Assembly (NCBI GenBank): GCA_047975195.1
Contig: JBKEDB010000005.1
Coordinates: forward strand, 62,001-126,000
DNA length: 64,000 nucleotides
Direction: 5' to 3'
Origin: Cumulibacter sp047975195
GTDB lineage: Bacteria > Actinomycetota > Actinomycetes > Mycobacteriales > Antricoccaceae
In this document: in pieces, positions 8,285 to 15,658 of the stretch
How the letters are laid out: each line of letters begins with the position of its first letter
Position numbering within the stretch: position 1 is the stretch's first letter
The notes under the pieces: generated by a model
Database searches by the model: none
Told to the model about the DNA's origin: nothing
Seen by the model: the letters and a program-made list of their open reading frames with translations, nothing else
Made by a program: the position numbers and the translations under genes

Positions 8285-8523
8285 TCAGTTGTTAGGCGGC
8301 CCGTAGACCTGACCATCAAGCCGCGCTGTGGCCCACGATCCTCAGCACGCCGTGCCTTCGGCTTCGGAGATCGCCTCGATCAGCACCTGATTGGTCGCGG
8401 CGCGAAGGCGGTCCTGGATGCCCCCCGATGGTGAGGTCGAGTGCCGCATCGAGCCGCCCATTTCGAAAACTGCGACGCACCGCCGGACCCGGTCAGCGTG
8501 GTCTTGTACGTAATTCCCGCTCC
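8285..8523 (-). pseudogene. Decayed gene remnant of unknown family
   Basis: On the minus strand, protein-like sequence continues only by changing frame: ITYKTTLTGSGGASQF in one frame, then GRLDAALDLTIGG in a second, then IQDRLRAATNQVLIEAISE in a third, then an in-frame TGA (8342-8344) and DGQVYGPPNN before a final TGA at 8285-8287. The second shift falls in a run of six Gs, a common slippage site. The 5' end is lost against the repeat array at 8529. This pattern fits single-base indels plus a nonsense mutation in a dead gene. The family is not recognised, and this is a reading by eye. Confidence 0.4.
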
Positions 8524-8528
8524 TGCCA

Positions 8529-8576
8529 GTTCAGCAGTTCAGAAGTTCAGCAGTTCAGATGTTCAGCGGTTCAGCG
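8529..8576. repeat. Six tandem 8-bp GTTCAGnn repeats
   Basis: Six contiguous octamers, each beginning GTTCAG and followed by CA, AA, CA, AT, CG, CG. They end 29 bp before the -10-like hexamer of the antitoxin gene and lie about 42-89 bp upstream of its start, so they are placed as an operator or iteron array would be. They also mark the 5' limit of the decayed remnant. A neutral microsatellite is the alternative; the invariant GTTCAG core with two drifting bases argues mildly for a bound site. Confidence 0.8.
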
Positions 8577-8605
8577 GTTTTACCGCACAACGTGGCGACC
8601 GGGCG

Positions 8606-8611
8606 TATGCT
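8606..8611 (+). promoter_or_regulatory. -10 element, leaderless start of the AbrB gene
   Basis: TATGCT lies six bases (CAGTGC) before the ATG at 8618, and no Shine-Dalgarno is present. The transcript would begin at the start codon. No convincing -35 was seen. Confidence 0.5.
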
Positions 8612-8617
8612 CAGTGC

Positions 8618-8935
8618 ATGAGTACCTCGGTTGAACGTCGTTATCTCGGCATCCAGGGCCGCGGGACGATTGCGTTACCTGCGGACGTGCGTCGTCGTTT
8701 GCACCTGGATGAGCCTGGTGCGCAGTTGGAAATGATCGAACGCGAAGACGGAGTCATCGAGTTGCGGCCGGCGTTGCCGGTGCCGGCGGATCAACGGTGG
8801 TTCTGGAGGGAGCGTTGGCAAGAACGTGAGCGGGAGGTCGACGAGCATGTCGCGGCAGGCCGCGTGGTTGTTCATGAGTCGGCCGATGCGTTCGCGGAGC
8901 ACTTGGAGGCGCTCGACGCGCTCGACGACGAGTGA
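8618..8935 (+). CDS. AbrB/SpoVT-type antitoxin-like protein
   Basis: 105 aa from ATG 8618. Residues about 8-52 form a swapped-hairpin AbrB domain (RGTIALPADVRRRLHLDEPG, then LEMIEREDGVIELRP). The Trp/Glu/Arg-rich C-terminal tail (QRWFWRERWQEREREVDEH, then DAFAEHLEALDALDDE) is the usual toxin-binding region in such antitoxins. The stop overlaps the next gene's GTG as GTGA (8932-8935). It is encoded opposite to all flanking genes between hisF and hisI, as an inserted module would be. Confidence 0.85.
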   Translation: MSTSVERRYLGIQGRGTIALPADVRRRLHLDEPGAQLEMIEREDGVIELRPALPVPADQRWFWRERWQEREREVDEHVAAGRVVVHESADAFAEHLEALDALDDE

Positions 8936-9243
8936 AGTTCCAGACGACGCCGGCGTTCGATGGTGACTATCGACGCCTCAAGCCTGAGCACCGTGCGACG
9001 TTCCGTGACGTCGTCCGGAAGAAGTTCGCGCCCGCGTGCGATGCGTACGCGTCGAATCCCGCTCTCGGGTGGCCAGCATCTTTGCGTGTCAAATCAGTCC
9101 GTTCTGCTCCCGGGATCCTTGAAATGACCTGGTCGTTCGCGAGCCCTGACGGGCGTGCGACGTTCGAGTTGGTCATCGTCGAGCAGGAGTTGCTGTGTCG
9201 TTGGCGACGAGTGGGCGATCACGATGTCTTCAGGAATCCGTAA
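8932..9243 (+). CDS. RelE/ParE-superfamily toxin-like protein
   Basis: 103 aa, GTG start overlapping the antitoxin stop. The pattern FDGDYRRLKPEHRATF near the N-terminus, then SLRVKSVRSAPGILEMTWSF, and the end CRWRRVGDHDVFRNP with a W-R-GDHDVF-P finish match the RelE/ParE toxin fold, whose members cleave mRNA on ribosomes or poison gyrase. Its position as second gene, coupled to an AbrB antitoxin, supports a type II toxin-antitoxin pair. The target cannot be told from sequence. Confidence 0.75.
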   Translation: MKFQTTPAFDGDYRRLKPEHRATFRDVVRKKFAPACDAYASNPALGWPASLRVKSVRSAPGILEMTWSFASPDGRATFELVIVEQELLCRWRRVGDHDVFRNP

Positions 9244-9468
9244 ATCGGCCTAACTGATCTGTCAGTGGGGCGAGGTCGACGGGTTGTGTGACGTGCTCGG
9301 CTGTGATCGCGATCTCGTCGGCGTGAGCGGAGTATCCGAACGTTGCTGAACGGTGCGAGTGAACGGCTGCGCGAGAACGACGGGCGCCACGGCACCTTCC
9401 CTGGCCTCACCACGTCGATGGGCCCCTCGTTGCATCAACGCGCCGCGGCCGACCGAATGGTCAACGAC

Positions 9469-10230
9469 CTACCGGACCGGTATTCCGTGCGCGCTGAGGT
9501 CGGCTTTCACCTCGCCGATCGTCATCTGCCCGAAGTGAAAAACGCTGGCGGCCAGCACCGCATCGGCCCCGGCGGTGACAGCCGGGGCGAAGTGTTCGAC
9601 GCTGCCCGCGCCGCCACTGGCAATGATCGGGATTGACACCTCGCGGCGCATAAGCTCGATCAGTTCAAGATCGAATCCGTCCTTGGTGCCATCGCGATCC
9701 ATTGAGTTCAGCAGGATCTCCCCCGAGCCGAGCTCGGCCGCCCGCGCGCCCCACTCGATCGCGTCCAGCCCGGCGGCGCGGCGTCCACCGTGAGTGGTGA
9801 CCCCGAATCCGGACGGTTGGCCTACCTCCCGGCGAACGTCCAGGGACAGCACCAGAACCTGCGATCCGAATCGCTGCGCGATCTCATCGATCAATTCCGG
9901 ACGGGCGATCGCGGCCGTGTTCACGCCAACCTTGTCGGCGCCCGCGCGCAACAGGTTGTCGACGTCATCTGCAGTGCGAACTCCGCCGCCGACGGTCAAC
10001 GGGATGAACACCGTCTCGGCGGTACGCCGCACTACGTCGTACGTCGTCTGACGGTTGCCCGAGGACGCAGTCACGTCCAGAAAGGTCAACTCGTCGGCGC
10101 CCTGCGCGTCGTACCGCGCGGCGAGTTCGACCGGGTCACCAGCATCACGCAGATTCTCAAAGTTGATGCCCTTCACGACACGGCCGGCGTCCACGTCCAG
10201 GCATGGGATGACCCGCGTCGCGAGCGTCAT
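9469..10230 (-). CDS. hisF: Imidazole glycerol phosphate synthase, cyclase subunit
   Basis: 253 aa TIM barrel. Uses ammonia from HisH to convert PRFAR to imidazole glycerol phosphate and AICAR. VIPCLDVDAGRVVKG carries the catalytic Asp near the N-terminus; LTVGGGVR and ILLNSMDRDGT carry phosphate-loop and second catalytic Asp positions. ATG overlaps the priA stop as ATGA (10227-10230). hisI, normally next, lies 3 kb downstream beyond the inserted genes. No gene is called in 9244-9468. Confidence 0.96.
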   Translation of the reverse strand: MTLATRVIPCLDVDAGRVVKGINFENLRDAGDPVELAARYDAQGADELTFLDVTASSGNRQTTYDVVRRTAETVFIPLTVGGGVRTADDVDNLLRAGADKVGVNTAAIARPELIDEIAQRFGSQVLVLSLDVRREVGQPSGFGVTTHGGRRAAGLDAIEWGARAAELGSGEILLNSMDRDGTKDGFDLELIELMRREVSIPIIASGGAGSVEHFAPAVTAGADAVLAASVFHFGQMTIGEVKADLSAHGIPVR

Positions 10231-10976
10231 CCCGAGATCGCCCCGAGTGCCTGCGGCAACGTGAAATTGCCCTCGTACAGTGCGGTGCCGACGATCGCGC
10301 CCTCAACACCGACCCGGGTGAGTTGCGCGATCTGCCGAATGTCATCCAGCGTGCTGATCCCTCCGCTGGCCACGACCGGCGCGTTGGTGCGCTCGCATAC
10401 CTGACGTAGCAGGTGGACGTTCGGACCCTTGAGCATGCCGTCCTTTTCGACGTCGGTGACGACGTACCGTCCACAACCGTCCTGCTCCAGGCGCTGCAGC
10501 ACCTCCCAGAGGTTGCCGCCCTCGCGGGTCCAGCCACGTGCGGCGAGCTTTTCGCCTCGGACGTCCAGGCCGATCGCGATCTGGTCACCGTGCTCGCCGA
10601 TGATCCGCGAGCACCACTCGGGGTTCTCCAGGGCGGCAGTGCCGATGTTGACGCGCGTACAACCGGTGGCCAACGCCGCGTTGAGCGACTCGTCGTCGCG
10701 GATGCCACCTGACAACTCGACCTTGATGTCCATCTTGCCGACGATTTCAGCGATGACCTCGCGATTGTGCCCGCGACCGAACGCGGCGTCGAGGTCTACC
10801 AGGTGCAGCCACTCGGCTCCGTCGCGCTGCCAACCTAGTGCCGCGTTCAGCGGTTCTCCGTAGGTCTTGCCCGACCCGGCCTCGCCGCGTACCAACTGGA
10901 CTGCCTTGCCTTCGGTCACGTCCACGGCGGGCAGCAGTTCGAGGCGGGGTCCATCAAGGGGGGTTGCGGTGCTCAC
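10227..10976 (-). CDS. priA: Bifunctional HisA/TrpF isomerase PriA
   Basis: 249 aa (beta-alpha)8 barrel. It isomerises ProFAR in His synthesis and, in actinobacterial PriA, also phosphoribosyl anthranilate in Trp synthesis. LLPAVDVTEGKAVQLVRGEAG has the catalytic Asp; VVTDVEKDGMLKGPN and VVASGGIS are present. The Arg in LVRGEAGS and the later actinobacterial PriA-like text support the bifunctional form. No trpF occurs in the neighbouring trp genes, which fits. GTG start overlaps the hisH stop as GTGA. Confidence 0.92.
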   Translation of the reverse strand: MSTATPLDGPRLELLPAVDVTEGKAVQLVRGEAGSGKTYGEPLNAALGWQRDGAEWLHLVDLDAAFGRGHNREVIAEIVGKMDIKVELSGGIRDDESLNAALATGCTRVNIGTAALENPEWCSRIIGEHGDQIAIGLDVRGEKLAARGWTREGGNLWEVLQRLEQDGCGRYVVTDVEKDGMLKGPNVHLLRQVCERTNAPVVASGGISTLDDIRQIAQLTRVGVEGAIVGTALYEGNFTLPQALGAISG

Positions 10977-11584
10977 AAGGTCTCCATCCAGTTGGCGAGG
11001 AGATGTGCTCCGGCATCGCCGGACTTCTCCGGGTGAAATTGCGTCGCGCTCAACGAGCCATGCTCGATCGAGGCGATGAACGGCTCACCGTACTCGCACA
11101 TCGCGACGCGGACATCGGCATCAGTACGTGTGGCAGCGTAGGTGTGCACGAAATAGAAGCGGGTGTCGGCGTCCACCCCGTGTAACAGCCGCGATTCATC
11201 CGGCGCTCGTAGCGTGTTCCACCCCATATGCGGCAGGACGTCGGCTCGAAGCCGCTCGACCTGCCCGCCTAGGGCACCGATCCCGTGGACCGACACTCCG
11301 TGTTCGGTGCCCTCGGCGAACATCACCTGCATTCCGACGCAGATACCCAAGACGGGCCGCTCTGCGGCGATGCGGCGCCGAATCATTTGCGGTGCATTCA
11401 GCTCGTTCAAACCGCGCATGCAGGCCTCGAAGGCGCCGACGCCCGGTACGACGAGACCGTCGCATTCGGCGGCTCGTTGCACATCCGACGTCACCTCGAC
11501 CCTCGCGCCGGCGCGCTCCAGAGCACGCTGCGCAGAGCGGATGTTGCCGAACCCATAGTCGAGGATGACGACGTCGCGGGTCAC
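10973..11584 (-). CDS. hisH: Imidazole glycerol phosphate synthase, glutaminase subunit
   Basis: 203 aa class I glutamine amidotransferase. The catalytic triad is visible: Cys in PVLGICVGMQVMF, and His and Glu in ATQFHPEKSGDAG. It supplies ammonia to HisF. GTG start overlaps the hisB stop (11581-11584) as GTGA; downstream it overlaps priA the same way. The order hisB-hisH-priA-hisF is the standard actinobacterial one. Confidence 0.96.
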   Translation of the reverse strand: MTRDVVILDYGFGNIRSAQRALERAGARVEVTSDVQRAAECDGLVVPGVGAFEACMRGLNELNAPQMIRRRIAAERPVLGICVGMQVMFAEGTEHGVSVHGIGALGGQVERLRADVLPHMGWNTLRAPDESRLLHGVDADTRFYFVHTYAATRTDADVRVAMCEYGEPFIASIEHGSLSATQFHPEKSGDAGAHLLANWMETL

Positions 11585-12189
11585 AGAGCTCCCTTGGTGC
11601 TGGGGATGGCGTCGCTGCGCGGATCGGGTTCGACCGCTGCCCGTAGCGCGCGCGCCAACGCTTTGAACTGTGCTGCGACGATGTGGTGCGGGTCCCTGCC
11701 GGATACGACAGTCATGTGGATGCAGATGCGAGCGTTCAGCGCGAGCGTCTCTAGTACGTGCTGCGTCATCGAGCCCATATATAGCGGCGCGGTTCCGCCG
11801 ATCGCGACGTACTGCTGGCCCTCTGGCTCGCCGGTGTGCATGCAGTACGGACGACCGGACACGTCGACGACACAGTCGGCGAGCGCCTCATCCAACGGGA
11901 TTCTCGCGGTGCCGAAGCGCCGGATCCCGCGCTTGTTTCCGAGCGCCTGCGCGAGTGCTTCGCCGAGCACAATCGCGGTGTCCTCGATGCTGTGGTGAGC
12001 ATCGATCTCGATGTCCCCGGTGGTCTGCACGGTCAGATCGATCAGCGAGTGCTTGGACAGCGCGGTCAGCATGTGGTCGTAGAAACCGACCCCGGTGCTG
12101 ATATTGCTCGTGCCCGTACCGTCGAGATCGATCTCGACCAACACTGAGCTTTCGCTCGTCTTGCGTTCGATGCGCGCCGTGCGCCCCAT
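11581..12189 (-). CDS. hisB: Imidazoleglycerol-phosphate dehydratase
   Basis: 202 aa, monofunctional HisB. Manganese ligands occur in FYDHMLTALSKHS and DAHHSIEDTAI, and again in STSRPYCMH-like and HHIVAAQFKA segments. The start is ATG 12189, with GGGAG nine bases upstream; an in-frame extension to 12246 was rejected. It is separated from hisC by 295 nt, unusual in this otherwise tightly overlapping operon. Confidence 0.95.
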   Translation of the reverse strand: MGRTARIERKTSESSVLVEIDLDGTGTSNISTGVGFYDHMLTALSKHSLIDLTVQTTGDIEIDAHHSIEDTAIVLGEALAQALGNKRGIRRFGTARIPLDEALADCVVDVSGRPYCMHTGEPEGQQYVAIGGTAPLYMGSMTQHVLETLALNARICIHMTVVSGRDPHHIVAAQFKALARALRAAVEPDPRSDAIPSTKGAL

Positions 12190-12484
12190 GCTGATGCTCC
12201 CGATGTGTGGCTTCTCTGATAACCGCCGCTGCCCATTCTCCCTCATCGGCGTTGGGCGTCGACTCCCCGGCCGACCTGCCGCACGCGACGTGCACTATTC
12301 GCCGTGGCCGCGATGCGGTCTAGCTATGGCTGCCCGCCTCACTGTTCGCGCATTTAGCAGCGCGGTTGTACCGCGAAGTCGGGGCACAAACACGCGCCGT
12401 GATGCGCAACTAGGCCGTCGCGCGCCCACCACACACCCGAGGTCGGCATCCCGCTACGCGGCAGACCGGGGTGCGATCGCGAGA
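12190..12484. other. 295-nt noncoding gap between hisC and hisB
   Basis: No credible ORF, RNA or hairpin was found on either strand. It is less GC-biased than its neighbours, with stop codons in most frames. It may carry a promoter for hisBHAF or be the scar of a lost gene. No convincing -35/-10 pair could be assigned. Confidence 0.5.
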
Positions 12485-13603
12485 TTAGATCAGCGTTGCG
12501 TCGAGGTGCAAAACGTCCGCGAGCGCGGTGAGGAACGCCGTTGTCTCCTGTGGTGTGCCGGCATTGACCCGCAAATGCCCAGCGATATGCAAATCACGAA
12601 TCAACACGCCGCGATCAAGCAATGCCTGCCAGACGGCCGAGGGGTCATCCAGTCCGCCGAACAGCACGAAGTTGGAGTCGCTGGGCACCGGACTGAGCCC
12701 CCACGTCGCGAGCACGTCGACGATCCGATCACGCTGGGCCTTCAACGCCTGCACGTTCGATAGCAGCGCCTCGCTGTGCGCGAGCGCTGCGCACGCGGCG
12801 GCCTGGGTCAACGACGACAGGTGATACGGCAGCCGGACGATGCGTAGCCCGTCGATGATCTCCGGCGCGGCCGCGAGGTACCCGACACGCGCACCGGCGA
12901 ACGCGAACGCCTTGCTCATCGTGCGGCTGACGACCAGCCTCGGGTGGTCAGCGAGCAGATGCAGAGCCGAACGTGTGCCTTCGCGGGCAAACTCGAAGTA
13001 GGCCTCATCGGTGATCACTATTCCGCGCGAGGCTTCCAGCACCGCAGTGATCACTTCGGCGTTCATCGCCGTACCGGTCGGGTTATTCGGTGAACACAGG
13101 AAGACCACATCGGGATCGGCGTCGCGGACCTGCTGCACGGCGTCATCGACGGACAGGTCGAAATGCGCATCACGGCGCGCAGCAATCCACGCAGTGCCGG
13201 TCGCCCGCGAGATCAGTTCATGCATCGAGTACGACGGCACAAAGCCGAGGGCGCGGCGAGTCGGGCCGCCGAACGCCATCAGCAGATGCTGCAGCACTTC
13301 GTTGGAACCATTCGCCGCCCACACCTGGGCGATGTCGAGGCCGACGCCGTCCTGCCGCTGCAGATAATCAACCAAGCCCTTACGCAGCGCAGAGAACTCT
13401 CGGTCCGGGTATCGGTTGAGGTGCGCGACTTCGGCCTCAATCGACTCGACGATCGATCTAGCGACGACCGGCGGTACGTCGTATGAGTTCTCGTTGACAT
13501 TCAGTTGTACGGGTACATCGAGTTGCGGGGCGCCGTACGCCTGCTGCCCACGGAACTCCGGGCGCAGCAAGCGTTGAACGAGCGCGGCGTTCGACTCAGA
13601 CAT
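12485..13603 (-). CDS. hisC: Histidinol-phosphate aminotransferase
   Basis: 372 aa from ATG 13603, which overlaps the hisD stop by 8 nt. PLP-dependent class I/II aminotransferase: substrate loop LNVNENSYDVPP, CSPNNPTG, ITDEAYFEF (PLP-contacting Asp and Tyr), SRTMSKAFAFAGARVGY with the PLP Lys, and RVNAGTPQET with the carboxylate-binding Arg. It interconverts imidazole-acetol phosphate and histidinol phosphate. Confidence 0.95.
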   Translation of the reverse strand: MSESNAALVQRLLRPEFRGQQAYGAPQLDVPVQLNVNENSYDVPPVVARSIVESIEAEVAHLNRYPDREFSALRKGLVDYLQRQDGVGLDIAQVWAANGSNEVLQHLLMAFGGPTRRALGFVPSYSMHELISRATGTAWIAARRDAHFDLSVDDAVQQVRDADPDVVFLCSPNNPTGTAMNAEVITAVLEASRGIVITDEAYFEFAREGTRSALHLLADHPRLVVSRTMSKAFAFAGARVGYLAAAPEIIDGLRIVRLPYHLSSLTQAAACAALAHSEALLSNVQALKAQRDRIVDVLATWGLSPVPSDSNFVLFGGLDDPSAVWQALLDRGVLIRDLHIAGHLRVNAGTPQETTAFLTALADVLHLDATLI

Positions 13604-14909
13604 CTGCGAATCGGGCGCGGATCGCGGCGCCGTGCGCCGGCAGGTCTTCGGCGTCGGCGAGCGCAACGATGTGTGTGGCCACCTCCCGCAACGCCGACTC
13701 GTCGTAGTCCACGACGTGCACCCCCTTCAGGAACGACTGCACCGACAGTCCCGACGAGTGCCGTGCGCAGCCGCCGGTTGGCAGCACGTGATTCGAGCCC
13801 GCGCAGTAATCCCCGAGCGGCACCGGCGAGTACGCGCCGACGAAGATGCAGCCGGCGCTCCGCACCCGCGCCGCGACCTCGCGGGCGTTCTTTGTCTGCA
13901 CCTCCAGGTGTTCGGCGGCGTACGCATCGACCACCCGCAGTCCCATCTCGATGTCGTCGACGAGCACCACACCGGACTGGTGTCCCCCGAGCGCGTCGTT
14001 GATGCGCTGCACGTGTTTGGTCGCGGCAACCTGCACACGCAACTGCTCGTCCACGGCAACAGCGAACTGCTCACTATCGGTGACCAACACCGAACCAGCC
14101 AACGGATCGTGCTCCGCCTGGCTGATCAGATCTGCTGCGACATGCGAGGGGTCTGCGGTGTCATCGGCGAGGACGGCGATCTCAGTGGGTCCGGCTTCGG
14201 AATCGATACCGATCAGCCCGCGCAACATTCGCTTGGCGGCGGTGACGTAGATATTGCCCGGTCCGGTCACCATGTCGACCGGTTCGCTTTCCTCGGTGCC
14301 GTACGCGAACATCGCCACGGCCTGCGCACCGCCAACGGCGTACACCTCGTCGACGCCCAATAACGCGCATGCGGCGAGGATTGTGGGGTGCGGACGGCCA
14401 CCGAACTCGCGCTGTGGCGGAGATGCGACGGCGATGGAACCGACCCCGGCAACCTGAGCCGGGACGACGTTCATCACCACGCTGGACGGGTACACCGCCA
14501 GACCGCCCGGCACGTACAAACCGACGCGGTCCACTGGGATCCACTTCTCGGTCACACTCGCACCGTCGCCTAGGACCGTGGTCGTGTCGCTGCGGCGCTG
14601 ATCCTCGTGCACGGTGCGCGCGCGGTAGATGGCCTCGTTGAGCGCGACGCGGACCACGGGGTCGAGGCTGTCGAGCGCCTCGTCGAGGTAATGCTGCGGG
14701 ACGCGCAAATGCTCCAGTTTCACACCATCGAGGCGTGCGGTGATTTCCTTGACGGCAACGGCGCCACGCGCCTGGATGTCGTCAACGATCGGCTCAACTG
14801 CGGCGGTTGCCCGCTCGACATCGATCTCGGCGCGCGGCACTGCGCGGCGCAACTCGGCGGCCCGCAGGCGCTGGCCGCGAAGATCGATGGTCTGAAGGAT
14901 CTGGCTCAT
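13596..14909 (-). CDS. hisD: Histidinol dehydrogenase
   Basis: 437 aa. Zinc enzyme making the final two NAD-dependent oxidations from histidinol to histidine. VPVDRVGLYVPGG-type motif, MVTGPGNIYVTAAK, DSEAGPTEIAVLAD, LISQAEHDP (zinc His) and GDYCAGSNHVLPTGG are all present. It is first in the his run. On the minus strand TAATCT ends six bases before the ATG with GGACGG between, so a leaderless start is possible, though GGACGG could also serve as a weak ribosome site. Confidence 0.96.
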   Translation of the reverse strand: MSQILQTIDLRGQRLRAAELRRAVPRAEIDVERATAAVEPIVDDIQARGAVAVKEITARLDGVKLEHLRVPQHYLDEALDSLDPVVRVALNEAIYRARTVHEDQRRSDTTTVLGDGASVTEKWIPVDRVGLYVPGGLAVYPSSVVMNVVPAQVAGVGSIAVASPPQREFGGRPHPTILAACALLGVDEVYAVGGAQAVAMFAYGTEESEPVDMVTGPGNIYVTAAKRMLRGLIGIDSEAGPTEIAVLADDTADPSHVAADLISQAEHDPLAGSVLVTDSEQFAVAVDEQLRVQVAATKHVQRINDALGGHQSGVVLVDDIEMGLRVVDAYAAEHLEVQTKNAREVAARVRSAGCIFVGAYSPVPLGDYCAGSNHVLPTGGCARHSSGLSVQSFLKGVHVVDYDESALREVATHIVALADAEDLPAHGAAIRARFADV

Positions 14910-14915
14910 CCGTCC

Positions 14916-14921
14916 AGATTA
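14916..14921 (-). promoter_or_regulatory. -10 element upstream of hisD
   Basis: TAATCT on the minus strand, six bases before the hisD ATG. This is the spacing expected if transcription starts at the start codon. Confidence 0.45.
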
Positions 14922-15001
14922 CGACGCGCCAGCACCCTGGCCGATGCCTACCTGGCGTGACTCTGGCGATACCCGCGCGAGGTGCGCAGTCTCGATGGCT
15001 C

Positions 15002-15658
15002 TTACCGCTGCCGCGGCGCTGCTCGAGAGCGCAGATCACTGTTCGAGGCCGCAATCGTCAGCACGACGTAGGTCAGTACGGCGCACACCCCCGCCGCCCA
15101 CATCGCGGTGGTGCTACTGAGCACGGGTGCGGCGATCCGGTCCGTACCGACCGCGCCCGCGGATTCGAAGCCGCGCAAGGAGACCGTCAGCAGCCACACC
15201 AACTTAGCGATGCCCGTTTGCGCGATCGCAGCGACAACGGCGATCCCCACGCCGACCGGCCCACGAGCTGCCTCGACGGGATCCACATGAGCAGCTTGTG
15301 CCTGTGCTGCGGCCCGCGCGGCAGGTTCAACGTCGTGGGGCATTGGCGCGGAGCGCTGGCGCGCACGCCCCGGACGCCACCACAGCACAGTCGTCACCAC
15401 GGCCACCAGGCACATCGCGAGCGTGAGCCACACCTCTGCCGCGACGCGAACCTCGTCCTGTGGCCACGCCGGCAGGTCACCGATCTGCGTGACGACCTCG
15501 TGCGATCCTGGCGCCGTCATAGCGCATATCACTGCGGCAATCACGCTGAGCACGAGCGAGATCAACGCGGTCCGAACCAGATGCCGCCGCCCGCCTGCCG
15601 CCGTGGCAGCTCGCGCGAGCGCCCGCGGGCGGCGCGGCATTGCGGCCTCGATCGTCAT
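15002..15658 (-). CDS. Hypothetical four-helix membrane protein
   Basis: 218 aa from ATG 15658, which overlaps the amidohydrolase stop as ATGA (15655-15658). Four hydrophobic helices: about residues 26-47, 74-95, 135-160 and 177-203. A basic Pro/Arg N-terminus precedes them and the C-tail is Arg-rich. No family was recognised. It is coupled to the amidohydrolase-like gene upstream and ends 92 nt before hisD. Confidence 0.78.
   Translation of the reverse strand: MTIEAAMPRRPRALARAATAAGGRRHLVRTALISLVLSVIAAVICAMTAPGSHEVVTQIGDLPAWPQDEVRVAAEVWLTLAMCLVAVVTTVLWWRPGRARQRSAPMPHDVEPAARAAAQAQAAHVDPVEAARGPVGVGIAVVAAIAQTGIAKLVWLLTVSLRGFESAGAVGTDRIAAPVLSSTTAMWAAGVCAVLTYVVLTIAASNSDLRSRAAPRQR

Noticed and set aside
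8342..8344. In-frame TGA considered as selenocysteine
   Set aside because: No SECIS-like hairpin seen after it, and the same region carries two frame changes, so decay is simpler.
9230..9345. Minus-strand coding-like fragment (SAHADEIAITAEHVTQPVDL) ending inside the toxin gene
   Set aside because: Too short, no start, no family recognised; the overlap with the toxin's end could be chance.
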